64,000 nucleotides of DNA from Microbacterium sp. TNHR37B (lineage in GTDB: Bacteria > Actinomycetota > Actinomycetes > Actinomycetales > Microbacteriaceae): the NCBI RefSeq assembly GCF_001620065.1, contig NZ_LQGV01000001.1:1521800-1585799 (forward strand). The letters are read 5' to 3'. Under the pieces are notes generated by a model. It was not told the DNA's origin. It was given only the letters and a program-made list of their open reading frames with translations, and did no database searches. Each line of letters begins with the position of its first letter. Positions within the stretch are counted from its first letter, which is position 1. A program made the position numbers and the translations under genes. This document shows positions 47,292-55,932 of the stretch, in pieces.

Positions 47292-48497
47292 ATGCCAGCA
47301 ACGATGAGCGTACGCGAACTCGCGACTGCTGCCGACAAGGATGTTGAAGAGGTTCTCGTGACCCTCTGGTACGCCGACATTGAGTACGTCACTGAACCGT
47401 CGTCCCTTATCCGAAGCGAAGACCTGAACGCCGCACTACGAGCGTGTCAGCTGCCTGCGCGCGGTGACCGGAGAAGAAAGTCCTACTGGGCGTCACAGCT
47501 CGGTGTCGAGATCGCGGAACTGGATGCTCTTCTAGCCTCCCTTGGATATGTGTCGCCGGAGCGTGCTCGGAACATCCCCAAGGGTTCTTCCTCGCGGTTG
47601 GCTCGGATGGCCCGGGAGCGCCCTGCTGCTCCACCGGCCCCGCCCGTGGACGCGGTTGAAATCCCCTCCGCGCCGCCCATCTCCTGGAAGGTGATCGGGC
47701 AAAAGGAGCCTTCGTCGTTCCTGACCGTGGACGAGGTGCGATCTATCCACGAAGCGCTCGAGAACGATGCTAGCCAGGCAAACGATCCGATCTGGCCCCC
47801 CGGGGTGAAAAGCGAAGACTCGCTCGCAAGTGCTATCATACGCCCACAGTCAGGCCATGGAGTCGAACCCAAGTACCCGACCGTTGAGATGGCGGCGGCG
47901 GCGCTGGTTCATTCCCTCGTCCATAACCACCCTTTCCACAACGGCAACAAACGCACCGCCGTGGTGAGCCTGCTTGTCTTTCTCGATCGACATAACCAGT
48001 GGCTTCGTGACTCAGTAGATAAGGACGCCCTCTTCAAGTGGATGCTGGAGGTCACCAACCATCAGATTCTTCCCAAGGGCTTCATCTACGACCAAATCGC
48101 TGACCGCGAGGTGCTGGTCATCTCGGAGTGGATCAAGAAGAACTCGCGACCAGTGTCGCGATCCGAGCGACCGATCACGTGGCGCAAGCTACGGGCGATT
48201 CTCGAACAAGAGTTCGATTGCGCGATCGGACCAAGAGGCACTGGCGTACTCGTGGAGCGAACCATCATCGAGCGTGGTTTTCTGGGTAGACGGAAACTAG
48301 ACACACGCCGTTTCCAGTTCGTGCCAGCAGGCGATGGGCGCGAAGTGGGCCTTGGCACGATTAAGCAGATGCGTCGCGAGCTCCATCTCGATGATGGACA
48401 CGGCGTTGACTCAGTGATCTTCTACGGCGACGAACGAACGCCAGACGAGTTCATAGTGCGATACCGCTCGCTGCTGCGAGCACTGGCGAAGGTATAG
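47292..48497 (+). CDS. Doc/Fic-family protein with N-terminal HTH-like modules and HicA-like C-terminus
   Basis: 401 residues. Residues 1-110 hold two short helical modules (SVRELATAADKDVEEVLVTL; RKSYWASQLGVEIAELDALL) resembling IF2-N or HTH domains. Then comes a Pro/Ala linker. Residues about 140-290 are a Doc/Fic domain whose active-site motif is intact: HNHPFHNGNKRT (about 211-222). The GNKR form is that of Doc-type kinases rather than Fic AMP-transferases. Residues about 295-401 (TWRKLRAILEQEFDCAIGPR; GREVGLGTIKQMRRELHLDD) look like a HicA-type fold. No antitoxin gene is adjacent. Lower GC than the flanks suggests transfer. A self-contained toxin or defence effector is inferred. Confidence 0.8.
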   Translation: MPATMSVRELATAADKDVEEVLVTLWYADIEYVTEPSSLIRSEDLNAALRACQLPARGDRRRKSYWASQLGVEIAELDALLASLGYVSPERARNIPKGSSSRLARMARERPAAPPAPPVDAVEIPSAPPISWKVIGQKEPSSFLTVDEVRSIHEALENDASQANDPIWPPGVKSEDSLASAIIRPQSGHGVEPKYPTVEMAAAALVHSLVHNHPFHNGNKRTAVVSLLVFLDRHNQWLRDSVDKDALFKWMLEVTNHQILPKGFIYDQIADREVLVISEWIKKNSRPVSRSERPITWRKLRAILEQEFDCAIGPRGTGVLVERTIIERGFLGRRKLDTRRFQFVPAGDGREVGLGTIKQMRRELHLDDGHGVDSVIFYGDERTPDEFIVRYRSLLRALAKV

Positions 48498-49233
48498 TCG
48501 GCGGCGGAGGCCCGTCGTGACGTGTCGCGTCACGACTCGCGAACTCGGCGGCTGCGGGCGGTCGATCGCTCGATTCTTCGATAGCGGACGCAGTCTCCGT
48601 TTCCGCTCGAAGCTCCTTGAGCTCGCCCGGCACCTCGAAGAGGTTTCGTATCACCTGCGTCGTGAATAGAAGTGATCTCTCGACTTCTCGCGCCATGAGC
48701 GCCGTGTCTGTGTGGTGAGCACCGATGTTCCCATCTCGCGGACGTGCTCCAAGACACCTGAAAGGCCTTGCGTACGATAGGCACCGTCGAGGAGCTTCTT
48801 AACGGAGCCCTAGAGGTTTCGTTTCCTGAACACCTTTCGCAGCGGCAGCCGCTTCCAACGTCTTGCGTAGCTGGACCGCTGCCGCATCCGGGCTGCCAGC
48901 CAGCAGCGCACGCTGCGCAGTGTCGAAGAATCACCTGGTGTCGTCGGGCACATGCTTGACCACGACTCCGAGATCGTCCGCACTCGGGAGCGCCGCAACT
49001 TCGATGACCTCGTCGCCGTCGTGGATAGGAACCTTACCGTCGCCCACCTTCGCGGTGATGACATGGCCAACGAGCGTGAGCCGTCCGCAACAAGGGCAAC
49101 TCAAGACAGCTTGAGGGTGGTAGCCCCCCGGCTGCATCGCGAACATATCGCGATGACCACTCAACTCCCATCGAGACATCGACGTGCGGCAGTATCCGCA
49201 GTTGCGATACGTCGCCTTCTCATACTTCGGCAT
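48451..49233 (-). pseudogene. Decayed DUF4145-type gene (one stop, two frameshifts)
   Basis: The gene starts MPKYEKATYRNCGYCRTSMS at 49233 with zinc pairs CGYC and CPCC. It meets an in-frame TGA at 48931-48933, continues as FFDTAQRALLAGSPDAAAVQ then LRKTLEAAA, and hits TAA at 48799-48801. A shift there gives VKKLLDGAYRTQGLSGVLEH. A second shift in the G-run near 48730 gives GNIGAHHTDTALMAREVERS then LLFTTQVIRNLFEVPGEL. Joined, the pieces form a coherent DUF4145-like protein. Its tail overlaps the 3' end of the Doc-family gene on the other strand by 47 bases. Confidence 0.8.
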
Positions 49234-49270
49234 TCCCGAGCAGCTCAGCGCGGCACCGCGGGCCAACGAC

Positions 49271-49307
49271 GGAGGGGCCCTCGCCGTCTTCTGGCGAGGG
49301 CCCCTCC
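49271..49307 (-). terminator. Terminator hairpin after tRNA-Tyr
   Basis: A perfect 15-bp stem: GGAGGGGCCCTCGCC (49271-49285) pairs with 49293-49307 around the loop GTCTTCT. It lies 11 bases past the tRNA 3' end. No clear T-run follows on the minus strand. Confidence 0.85.
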
Positions 49308-49318
49308 GTGTCCTGCGG

Positions 49319-49400
49319 TGGCGAGTGAGGGATTCGAACCCCCGAAGGCTATGCCGGCTGATTTACAGTCAGATCCCTTTGGCCGCTTGGGTAACTCGCC
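49319..49400 (-). tRNA. tRNA-Tyr (GUA)
   Basis: From 49400 on the minus strand: acceptor GGCGAGT, a long variable arm (class II), anticodon loop CTGTAAA (anticodon GTA) on the stem CTGA/TCAG, T-loop GGTTCGAATCC, 3' acceptor ACTCGCC and discriminator A at 49319. The full CCA is not encoded. Confidence 0.95.
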
Positions 49401-49488
49401 AGGTGCGCACCCGACCGGCTTGTACAGTCGACCGGAGGCGCGATCCACCATCTTACCGGGTCGAACGCCCCACGAAAAACCACCGTCG

Positions 49489-49977
49489 CTACGCGGCGAC
49501 GGCCACCCGTTCCACGAACGACTCGACGCGGTGGCGGGTGCCGTCGATCCGGCGGTCGACGCTGGCGCGCACCTCGCTGGGCGCGAGAGGTGCCGCCAGT
49601 CGCACGTTCTCGTGGCAGGAGAGATCCGCGCACACGTACGTGCCCACGCTGTCACCCCGCTCCCCCGCGTCACCGGCTCGGCGAGCAGTGAACAGGGCCA
49701 CCTGGTCGCCCGGCTGCATCGTGTGACACAGGTTGCAGAGGGCAGGCCGTCCCCGGCTCGATCCGTCGGTTGCGCGGAGGACGACGCCCGTGGGGGCGCC
49801 GTCGAGCTCGGCGATCACGTAGCCGCGAGCGCGCGTGCGCGGATCGCGCCAGGCGAGGAAGTCGAGGTGGTCCCAGTCCACGAGCAGGAAGTCGACCGGC
49901 AGGGCCACCCTCTCGATCTCGTCGGTCGTCGCATTGACGAGCGCGGCGCGCACCTGGTCCTCCGTGAGCGGCTGCAT
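49489..49977 (-). CDS. FBP/EF-G-binding-type zinc-finger protein
   Basis: 162 residues. The C-terminal treble-clef domain has the four zinc ligands in CNLCHTMQPG and YVCADLSCHENV. The N-terminal part (MQPLTEDQVRAALVNATTDE) is helical. This is the layout of the FusB-like FBP family, which in firmicutes binds elongation factor G and rescues ribosomes from fusidic acid. Actinobacterial members are abundant and mostly uncharacterised. It is not tightly linked to the sugar operon upstream (9-base gap, same strand), so co-transcription is possible. Confidence 0.87.
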   Translation of the reverse strand: MQPLTEDQVRAALVNATTDEIERVALPVDFLLVDWDHLDFLAWRDPRTRARGYVIAELDGAPTGVVLRATDGSSRGRPALCNLCHTMQPGDQVALFTARRAGDAGERGDSVGTYVCADLSCHENVRLAAPLAPSEVRASVDRRIDGTRHRVESFVERVAVAA

Positions 49978-49986
49978 CCCTCCAGT

Positions 49987-50955
49987 CTAGGAAGCAGTTG
50001 CCGCCACGGGGGCCTCGGCGACGAGCCGTCCGTCGACCCACGACACCGGCATGGGGTCGGTCACCCCGCCCAGGAACGCGCCGTCCGGCCCCACGTTACG
50101 GAAGGCGAACAGGAGCCACTGCCCATCGTCGCGACGGCGCAGCAGCCGTCCGACGTACAGGTCCTGCCCCGTCAGAGGCTCCGCGCGGTCGACGTCGAAG
50201 GGCCCGAGCACGCTCTCGGCGGGGATCGCCCAGGTGCCGGCCCGCGCCGCGCGGCGTGAGGGCATCGAATGGTCGGCGAGGCAGGAGAACAGCAGCACGG
50301 GGCGCCCGTCCACCACCTCGACCTGCGTCACTTCCAGCTGTCCGAATCCGTTCTCCGACGGCACGCTCACCGGCTCGCGCAGCTCCCACTCGCGAAGGTC
50401 GGCCGACCACGCATGCGCGATCACGCCGCGTCCGTTCACGGGCCCTTCCGGTGCGCGAGCGGTCACATACATGTGCCAGCCGTCACCCTCGGGATCGGCG
50501 AAGACCCACGGATCGCGGAAGGCCTCGTCGTGCCAGTCACCGCTGTCGAGCGTCTCGTACCAGGGCGCGGCCGCTTCCAGCACCGCCCCCGGCGCCTTCT
50601 GCCAGGTCACGAGGTCGGTGGACGTGGCATAACCGATCCGCTGGACGTTCTTGCCGCCCTCTGCGCGGGTGGAGCCGGTGTAGAAGAGGAACCAGGTGCC
50701 GTCGGGGTGGCGCACGGTCGAACCGGTCCACGTGGCGAGGTCGTCGAACTCCCCCGCTTCCCCCCGCACGAGGGCGTCGGCGATCCGCTCCCACTCCACG
50801 AGGTCGGTGGAGACGGCATGCCCGATCGAGGCACGGTAGTGGCGCGCCTCGGGGTCGTGGAGGGCCCGCGAGGCGTAGAGGAAGAAGAGGTGATAGCGGT
50901 CGCCGTCGTCGGCGAACCAGTAGTCCCAGACCCAGGAATCGGGAAGATCGAACAC
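49987..50955 (-). CDS. GH32/GH-J-like glycoside hydrolase (fructan- or sucrose-type)
   Basis: 322 residues from a GTG at 50955, preceded by AAGGAC; a five-bladed propeller family enzyme. Conserved acids are visible: Asp in DYWFADDGDRYHLFF, the RDP motif in EAFRDPWVF, and Glu in GFGQLEVTQVE. No signal peptide, so it acts inside the cell on imported sugar. It is the last gene of the LacI-SBP-permease-permease unit. The short single-domain form lacks the C-terminal beta-sandwich of most GH32 enzymes. Substrate unknown; beta-fructosides are the main guess. Confidence 0.8.
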   Translation of the reverse strand: MFDLPDSWVWDYWFADDGDRYHLFFLYASRALHDPEARHYRASIGHAVSTDLVEWERIADALVRGEAGEFDDLATWTGSTVRHPDGTWFLFYTGSTRAEGGKNVQRIGYATSTDLVTWQKAPGAVLEAAAPWYETLDSGDWHDEAFRDPWVFADPEGDGWHMYVTARAPEGPVNGRGVIAHAWSADLREWELREPVSVPSENGFGQLEVTQVEVVDGRPVLLFSCLADHSMPSRRAARAGTWAIPAESVLGPFDVDRAEPLTGQDLYVGRLLRRRDDGQWLLFAFRNVGPDGAFLGGVTDPMPVSWVDGRLVAEAPVAATAS

Positions 50956-51023
50956 GATGAACGTCCTTACTGCGGGCTGAGCCCGCGGATGAGATGCAGC
51001 GTGAGGCGACGGCGGGGTGCCGC

Positions 51024-51980
51024 TCAGCCCTTCACACCGCTCGCGGCGATCGAGCTGACGAACGCGCGCTGGAAGATCAGGAAGACGATGAGCACGGGGA
51101 TGGTGATCATCGAGGTGTACGCCATGACCTCTCCCCAGGCCGTGTTGAGCTGGAAGAAGTACTGCATTCCCACCATGACCGGGCGGAGGTTCTCCCGCTG
51201 CACGACCATGAGGGGCCAGAGGTACTGGTTCCACGCGGGGAGGAAGGTGAGGATGGCGACCGTCGCGAACGCCGGACCTGACAGCGGAACGATGATCCGC
51301 CGGTAGATCGTGAACCAGCTCGCGCCGTCGATGCGGGCTGCCTCATCGAGCGACTTCGGAATGGTCGAGAAGTACTGCGTGAACAGGAAGATCGAGAACG
51401 CGTTCGCGATGAACGGCACGATCTGCACCTCGTAGGTGTTCAGCCACCCGAAGTCGTACTTGAGCACGCCGCCCTCGAACACGAGGGTGGGCAGCTGCGA
51501 CACCCAGTAGACCATCGGCACGGCGATCGTCTCGAAGGGCACGATGAGCGTCGCGATGATGAGGCCGAGCACGACGAGGCGTCCCTTCCACGCCAGCCGG
51601 GAGAGGGCAAACCCCGCCATCGAGTTCACGACGAGGCCGAGCCCCACCGTGAGCACCGTCACGAGCACCGAGTTGAACATGAACTGCGCGACCGGCACCC
51701 GGTCGAACACCCCGAAGTAGTTGTCGAGGCTGATGTCCCCCACGGGCAGGAACGCCATCGGCGAGTCGAGGTCCTGCAGGATCTGGCTGTCGGGCTTGAG
51801 GCTCGACACGAACATGAAGACGAGCGGGAACAGGAAGATCACGGCGAGGACCGACATCGCGATGTAGGTCGCCGCAGTCCCCCAGCGGCGCCCCGCCGAG
51901 GCGGAGCGGACGGGCCGGCGCGACGTGTTCCGCGAGGCGGAGCGGCGCGAGGCCGGCGGGGCGGGAACGGTGGCGGTCAT
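51024..51980 (-). CDS. Carbohydrate ABC transporter permease (MalG type)
   Basis: 318 residues with six membrane helices after an Arg/Ser-rich N-terminus. The EAA loop that contacts the ATPase reads SLDEAARIDGASWFTIYRRI. It works with the partner permease encoded upstream, whose stop overlaps this start by one base (TGATG). No ATPase gene is present in the operon, so a shared MsiK-like ATPase elsewhere is expected, as in many actinobacteria. Confidence 0.93.
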   Translation of the reverse strand: MTATVPAPPASRRSASRNTSRRPVRSASAGRRWGTAATYIAMSVLAVIFLFPLVFMFVSSLKPDSQILQDLDSPMAFLPVGDISLDNYFGVFDRVPVAQFMFNSVLVTVLTVGLGLVVNSMAGFALSRLAWKGRLVVLGLIIATLIVPFETIAVPMVYWVSQLPTLVFEGGVLKYDFGWLNTYEVQIVPFIANAFSIFLFTQYFSTIPKSLDEAARIDGASWFTIYRRIIVPLSGPAFATVAILTFLPAWNQYLWPLMVVQRENLRPVMVGMQYFFQLNTAWGEVMAYTSMITIPVLIVFLIFQRAFVSSIAASGVKG

Positions 51981-52921
51981 CAGTCCTTCTCCCGGGTGAG
52001 GCGGCGCTGGATCAGCGCGATGAGGAGCACGGCGACGAAGAAGATGAGCGAGATCGCCGCCGCGTAGCCGATCTCCTGTTGTCCGTAGCCCTTGCGGACG
52101 GCGTGGTAGACGACCGTCGAGGTGGCGCCCTGCGGCCCGCCCTGGGTCATGACGTCGATCTGCACGAACAGACCGAGCGCGGCGATCGTGATCGTGACGA
52201 GCACGAACACCATCGTCGGGCGCAGCCCCGGCCACGTGACGTTGGTGAACTGACGCCAAGGGCTCGCACCGTCCATCCGTGCCGCCTCATACAGTTCCTC
52301 GGGGATCGTCTGCAGCCCCGACAGCCAGATGATCATGTGGAACCCGACGGCCTGCCAGATCGACATCACGATGATGGCGCCGAGCGCCGTCTGCGGATCG
52401 TTCAACCAGTCGGTGCCGCTCCACAGGCCGAAGGTCACCGCGTCGATCATGGAGTTGATGAGTCCGTCCTCCTGATAGAGGAACTTCCACAGGATCGAGA
52501 CGACCACGATCGAGGTGACGACGGGGACGAAGAAGACGACGCGGAAGAACGTCGTCCCCCGCAGCTTCCGGTTCACCAGCACGGCGAGGGCGAGGCCGAG
52601 GCCTGCCTGGACCGGGACCACGACGAGGGCGAACAGCGCCGTGTTGCCGATCGACTGCACGAACACCGGGTCGGCGGTGAACGCACGGATGAAGTTGTCG
52701 AACCCGACGAACCGCGGCGGATTCGGGGAGATCAGGCGTGCGTTGGTGAAGGAGAGCGTGAAGGCGAGGATCACGGGGATGACGAGGAACAGGAGCAGCA
52801 GGATCGCCGCGGGGGCGACCATGCCCATCCCCGCCCAGGTCTCTCGTCCCCGGATCGAACGGAAACGGCGGAGCGATCGCCGAGGGGTCTCGGCGGCCAC
52901 CGTGGGAGGCGTGACAGTCAT
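51980..52921 (-). CDS. Carbohydrate ABC transporter permease (MalF type)
   Basis: 313 residues from the ATG at 52921 (GAAGGACC upstream). Six membrane helices and the EAA loop ELYEAARMDGASPWRQFTNV identify the second inner-membrane subunit of a CUT1 sugar importer. It follows the substrate-binding-protein gene by 69 bases and is coupled by overlap to the MalG-type gene. Confidence 0.93.
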   Translation of the reverse strand: MTVTPPTVAAETPRRSLRRFRSIRGRETWAGMGMVAPAAILLLLFLVIPVILAFTLSFTNARLISPNPPRFVGFDNFIRAFTADPVFVQSIGNTALFALVVVPVQAGLGLALAVLVNRKLRGTTFFRVVFFVPVVTSIVVVSILWKFLYQEDGLINSMIDAVTFGLWSGTDWLNDPQTALGAIIVMSIWQAVGFHMIIWLSGLQTIPEELYEAARMDGASPWRQFTNVTWPGLRPTMVFVLVTITIAALGLFVQIDVMTQGGPQGATSTVVYHAVRKGYGQQEIGYAAAISLIFFVAVLLIALIQRRLTREKD

Positions 52922-52990
52922 GACAGAGGTCCTTCCGGGCGCACGGGGCACCGGCGCCGACGCGTCGGCACCCCGTGCGATCGGGATCGG

Positions 52991-54280
52991 TTAGAAGCCG
53001 TACCCGTCGTTCGACGCGATGTTCGCGTCGATGTCCTTGACGGCCTGGTCGAGCGTGCCCTTGACGTCGGCGCCGCTCATGATGTTCTTCGCTGCGGTCT
53101 CGAACGTCGTCGAGATCACCGCGTAGGCGGGGGTCTCGGGACGCAGCACCGCGTACTTCTGGGAGAACTCGACGAAGGGGCGGAGGACGCCGTCGTCACC
53201 GAAGTACTTCGACGCCTGCGCCGCGGCCTCGGTGGCCGGGATGACGATCTGGTTGTCGGCGAACTCGGTGATGTACTTGTCGTTGAAGCTGAACTCGAGG
53301 TACTCGCGAGCGCCGTCGGCGTCGTTGCAGCTCGAGGAGATGGCCCACTGCCACGAGCCGCCGCCGATCTTCGGGCCGTTGCCGAGGTCCGGCGGGGGCA
53401 GGATCACGAGGTCGTCACCGATCGCCTCGACCGAGGCGAGGGCGTTCCAGACGCCGGTGTAGCTGAGGGCGACCTTGTCGTCGACGAACTCCTGGTTGCC
53501 GATCGTGCCGGCGTTGCTCGCATAGCCCTTCTCGAACAGGCCCTGGAACCACGTGCCCCATGCGACCGCGTCGTCGCCGTTCAGGGCGCCGTCGGCGGTG
53601 AGCATCGTGTCGCGGTTGATGAGGTCGCCACCGAAGCTCTGCAGGAGCGGGGAGTAGGCATAGGGCCACCACTCACCGGTGTCCTCGGCGCCGATGTCGA
53701 TCGGGGTGTCGTACCCCGCCTTCTTGAGGGTGTCCAGCGCGGAGTCGAACTCGTCCTTCGTCCACGGCTGCTCCGTCGTGGGGATGCGGATGTCGTTGGC
53801 TTCCAGCACCGACTTGCGCGCGAAGATCGACAGCGCAGCGTCCCAGTAGCCGGCGGAGTAGATCTCCCCGTTCCACTTCCCGACCGCGGTCGGGAGGAGC
53901 TTGTCGGTGATGTCGGTCGAGATCCCCAGCGGCTGGAGGTACTCCGCCCATGCCCAGTTGGGCATGATCGGTCCGTCGAGGTCGAGGAGGCACGGGAGAT
54001 CGCCCGAGGCGGCGGCCGCGACGATCGCGTCATTGTACGCCCCCTGCGGGAACGACTCGTGCACGACCTCATAGGTGTCCTGCGACGAGTTGAAGTCGTC
54101 GATGATCTTCTCGTAGACCGCGAGCTCGGCGGCGTTGCCCGCCGAGTGCGTCCACATCGTCAGCTGCGTGCGGCCGTCCTTCGTGGTCGTCCCGCCCTGG
54201 CCCGCCTGTCCGCACCCCGTGAGGGCGAGGGCTGTCGCCAGCCCCGCGGCCACGAAGACCGGCACCGTTCTGCGCATCAT
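52991..54280 (-). CDS. Sugar ABC transporter substrate-binding lipoprotein
   Basis: 429 residues. Signal peptide MMRRTVPVFVAAGLATALAL then lipobox TGC (Cys23). The mature protein has the family-1 solute-binding layout (LTMWTHSAGNAAELAVYEKI; SYTGVWNALASVEAIGDDL). It captures an oligosaccharide outside the cell for the two permeases. It begins 9 bases after the LacI regulator gene, so the regulator leads the operon. Confidence 0.93.
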   Translation of the reverse strand: MMRRTVPVFVAAGLATALALTGCGQAGQGGTTTKDGRTQLTMWTHSAGNAAELAVYEKIIDDFNSSQDTYEVVHESFPQGAYNDAIVAAAASGDLPCLLDLDGPIMPNWAWAEYLQPLGISTDITDKLLPTAVGKWNGEIYSAGYWDAALSIFARKSVLEANDIRIPTTEQPWTKDEFDSALDTLKKAGYDTPIDIGAEDTGEWWPYAYSPLLQSFGGDLINRDTMLTADGALNGDDAVAWGTWFQGLFEKGYASNAGTIGNQEFVDDKVALSYTGVWNALASVEAIGDDLVILPPPDLGNGPKIGGGSWQWAISSSCNDADGAREYLEFSFNDKYITEFADNQIVIPATEAAAQASKYFGDDGVLRPFVEFSQKYAVLRPETPAYAVISTTFETAAKNIMSGADVKGTLDQAVKDIDANIASNDGYGF

Positions 54281-54289
54281 TGTGGTTTC

Positions 54290-55411
54290 CTATTCCTGGT
54301 GGCCGACGCCCACGTCGGTCACCCGATCGGGGGCCGCTGCGCGCGGCCCTTCGGTTACATGTGAAGCCCGTCGCCGGTTCTGTTTGCCGACATGCGCCGG
54401 CGGCGGGCCCACGGAGCTCCGTCTGATGACGGGACACTCCATGCGGTGCGCGGCGTCCTCATCCCCCTCCGCGCGGACGCCGAGCGCGACCTCCATCGCC
54501 CAACGACCCATCTCGTAATGGGGAAGGGCGATGGTGGTGAGGGGAGGATCCAGCTCCGCGGCGACCAGCTGCTGGTCGTCGTAGCCGACGACCGAGAGGT
54601 CACGCGGAATCTCGAGACCGCGATGGTGGGCGGCGGTGTAGACGCCGATCGCCATCCGGTCGTTGAAGCAGAAGATCGCCGTCGGACGCCGATCCTCCGG
54701 CAGGTCGAGGAGCTCGTCGGCGGCCGCGCGCCCGCCCTGCGCCGACGTCTCGCCGCGCACGTGCAGGGCCGGGTCGGGCTCGATCCCCGCCTCACGAAGC
54801 GCATGGAGGTAGCCGTCATGGCGCAGCCGGGAGGCGATCGGCTCCCGGTCGCTCGTGTCGAGATAAGCGATGCGGCGGTGGCCGGCGGCGAGCAGCTCAC
54901 GAACCGCCGCCTGTCCACCCGCCCAGTCGTCCGGTACGACGCTCGGGAATCCGCCGCCGATCGGGTAGCAGTCCAGGAACACGGTGCCCTTCGGCAGGCC
55001 TGCCGGAGGCGTGGCACCGCGATGCCACATCGCGGCGTAGAGCAGCCCATCGACCTGCTGGGCCGTCATCGCCCGCACGGCCTCGGTCTCGATGCTCGTC
55101 TCGCCACCGGTGTCGACCAGCATGACCATGTGGCCGCTCTCGCGGGCCGCGTCCTGCGCGCCGGCGAGCATGCGTCCGGCGAACGGGGTGGTGGCGATCT
55201 GATCGGAGATGAGCCCGACGATGCGGGTGCGCTGCGTCCGCAAGCCGCGCGCGACGGCGCTCGCCGAGTAGCCGACCGCTTCGGCTGCCTCGCGCACACG
55301 CTGGCGAGTCTCCTCGGAGATGCGGGACTCGGCGTTGTTCAGCACGAGCGACACGGTGGTGACGGAGACGCCCGCGGCGGCGGCGACGTCGAAGATCCGC
55401 GCCCGTCCCAT
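54290..55411 (-). CDS. LacI-family repressor of the sugar operon
   Basis: 373 residues. The N-terminal DNA-binding domain is standard (ARIFDVAAAAGVSVTTVSLV then LNNAESRISEETRQRV, with the hinge helix SASAVARGLRTQ). The periplasmic-binding-protein-like effector domain follows, and the last about 30 residues extend past the usual end. A perfect 16-base palindrome 24 bases before the start is its probable operator, so it likely represses itself and the downstream SBP-permease-hydrolase genes. Confidence 0.93.
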   Translation of the reverse strand: MGRARIFDVAAAAGVSVTTVSLVLNNAESRISEETRQRVREAAEAVGYSASAVARGLRTQRTRIVGLISDQIATTPFAGRMLAGAQDAARESGHMVMLVDTGGETSIETEAVRAMTAQQVDGLLYAAMWHRGATPPAGLPKGTVFLDCYPIGGGFPSVVPDDWAGGQAAVRELLAAGHRRIAYLDTSDREPIASRLRHDGYLHALREAGIEPDPALHVRGETSAQGGRAAADELLDLPEDRRPTAIFCFNDRMAIGVYTAAHHRGLEIPRDLSVVGYDDQQLVAAELDPPLTTIALPHYEMGRWAMEVALGVRAEGDEDAAHRMECPVIRRSSVGPPPAHVGKQNRRRASHVTEGPRAAAPDRVTDVGVGHQE

Positions 55412-55434
55412 GCTCCACCTCACACCCTTGTGTT

Positions 55435-55450
55435 GATAAAACGTTTTATC
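55435..55450. promoter_or_regulatory. LacI-type operator palindrome
   Basis: GATAAAACGTTTTATC is a perfect 16-base palindrome with the central CG expected for LacI-family operators. It lies 24 bases before the repressor start codon. Its AT-richness stands out from the surrounding high-GC sequence. Confidence 0.85.
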
Positions 55451-55558
55451 GCTATACCGGAATGGTAGGGCAGATCGCGCGCTGACGTCAACATCGCGTC
55501 GCCGGGAGCCCGGGAAGAAAGGCAACGGGGTGGGCCACTCGCCCGGGCGAGCGGGGGT

Positions 55559-55834
55559 TTACTGCGGGGCGCGCCACCGCACCGCGTTGACAGCGAGATG
55601 GAGGAGCGCGACGGCAGCGGCGGCGATGAGCAGGCGTGTGCCGACGGCGGACAATACGTCCGGATCCGTCACCTCGCTACTCAGTGAGCCCGCCAGCAGC
55701 ATGAGCCCGAGGGCGCCCGCGGTGATCCATACCGCCATGATCACGAGGAGGTACGGATTGGTCGGAGGCCGCACCGGCTCCGGCGAGGATGGATCCTCGT
55801 GGGCGGAATTGCGTGCGGGCGTGCGGTCGGTCAT
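55559..55834 (-). CDS. Small two-helix membrane protein
   Basis: 91 residues starting MTDRTPARNSAHEDPSSPEP at 55834. Two hydrophobic segments (YLLVIMAVWITAGALGLMLL and LLIAAAAVALLHLAVNAV) are separated by a short loop. It is divergent from the MerR gene with 98 bases between starts, so the MerR promoter region may control both. Function unknown. Confidence 0.68.
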   Translation of the reverse strand: MTDRTPARNSAHEDPSSPEPVRPPTNPYLLVIMAVWITAGALGLMLLAGSLSSEVTDPDVLSAVGTRLLIAAAAVALLHLAVNAVRWRAPQ

Positions 55835-55895
55835 GGACACCTCCGGGGTCTCCCGGCAGTATGACGCAGCTCGCCCCATACGGGCGACCCACGGT

Positions 55896-55926
55896 TTGCC
55901 CCTCCCCCTGGGGCAGCTTCTACGGT
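55896..55926 (+). promoter_or_regulatory. MerR-type promoter with 19-base spacer and operator
   Basis: -35-like TTGCCC (55896-55901) and -10-like TACGGT (55921-55926) are 19 bases apart, the long spacer typical of MerR-controlled promoters. Within it TGCCCC (55897-55902) and GGGGCA (55910-55915) form an inverted repeat. The gene starts 7 bases past the -10 element, so its transcript is probably leaderless. Confidence 0.65.
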
Positions 55927-55932
55927 GAGAGC

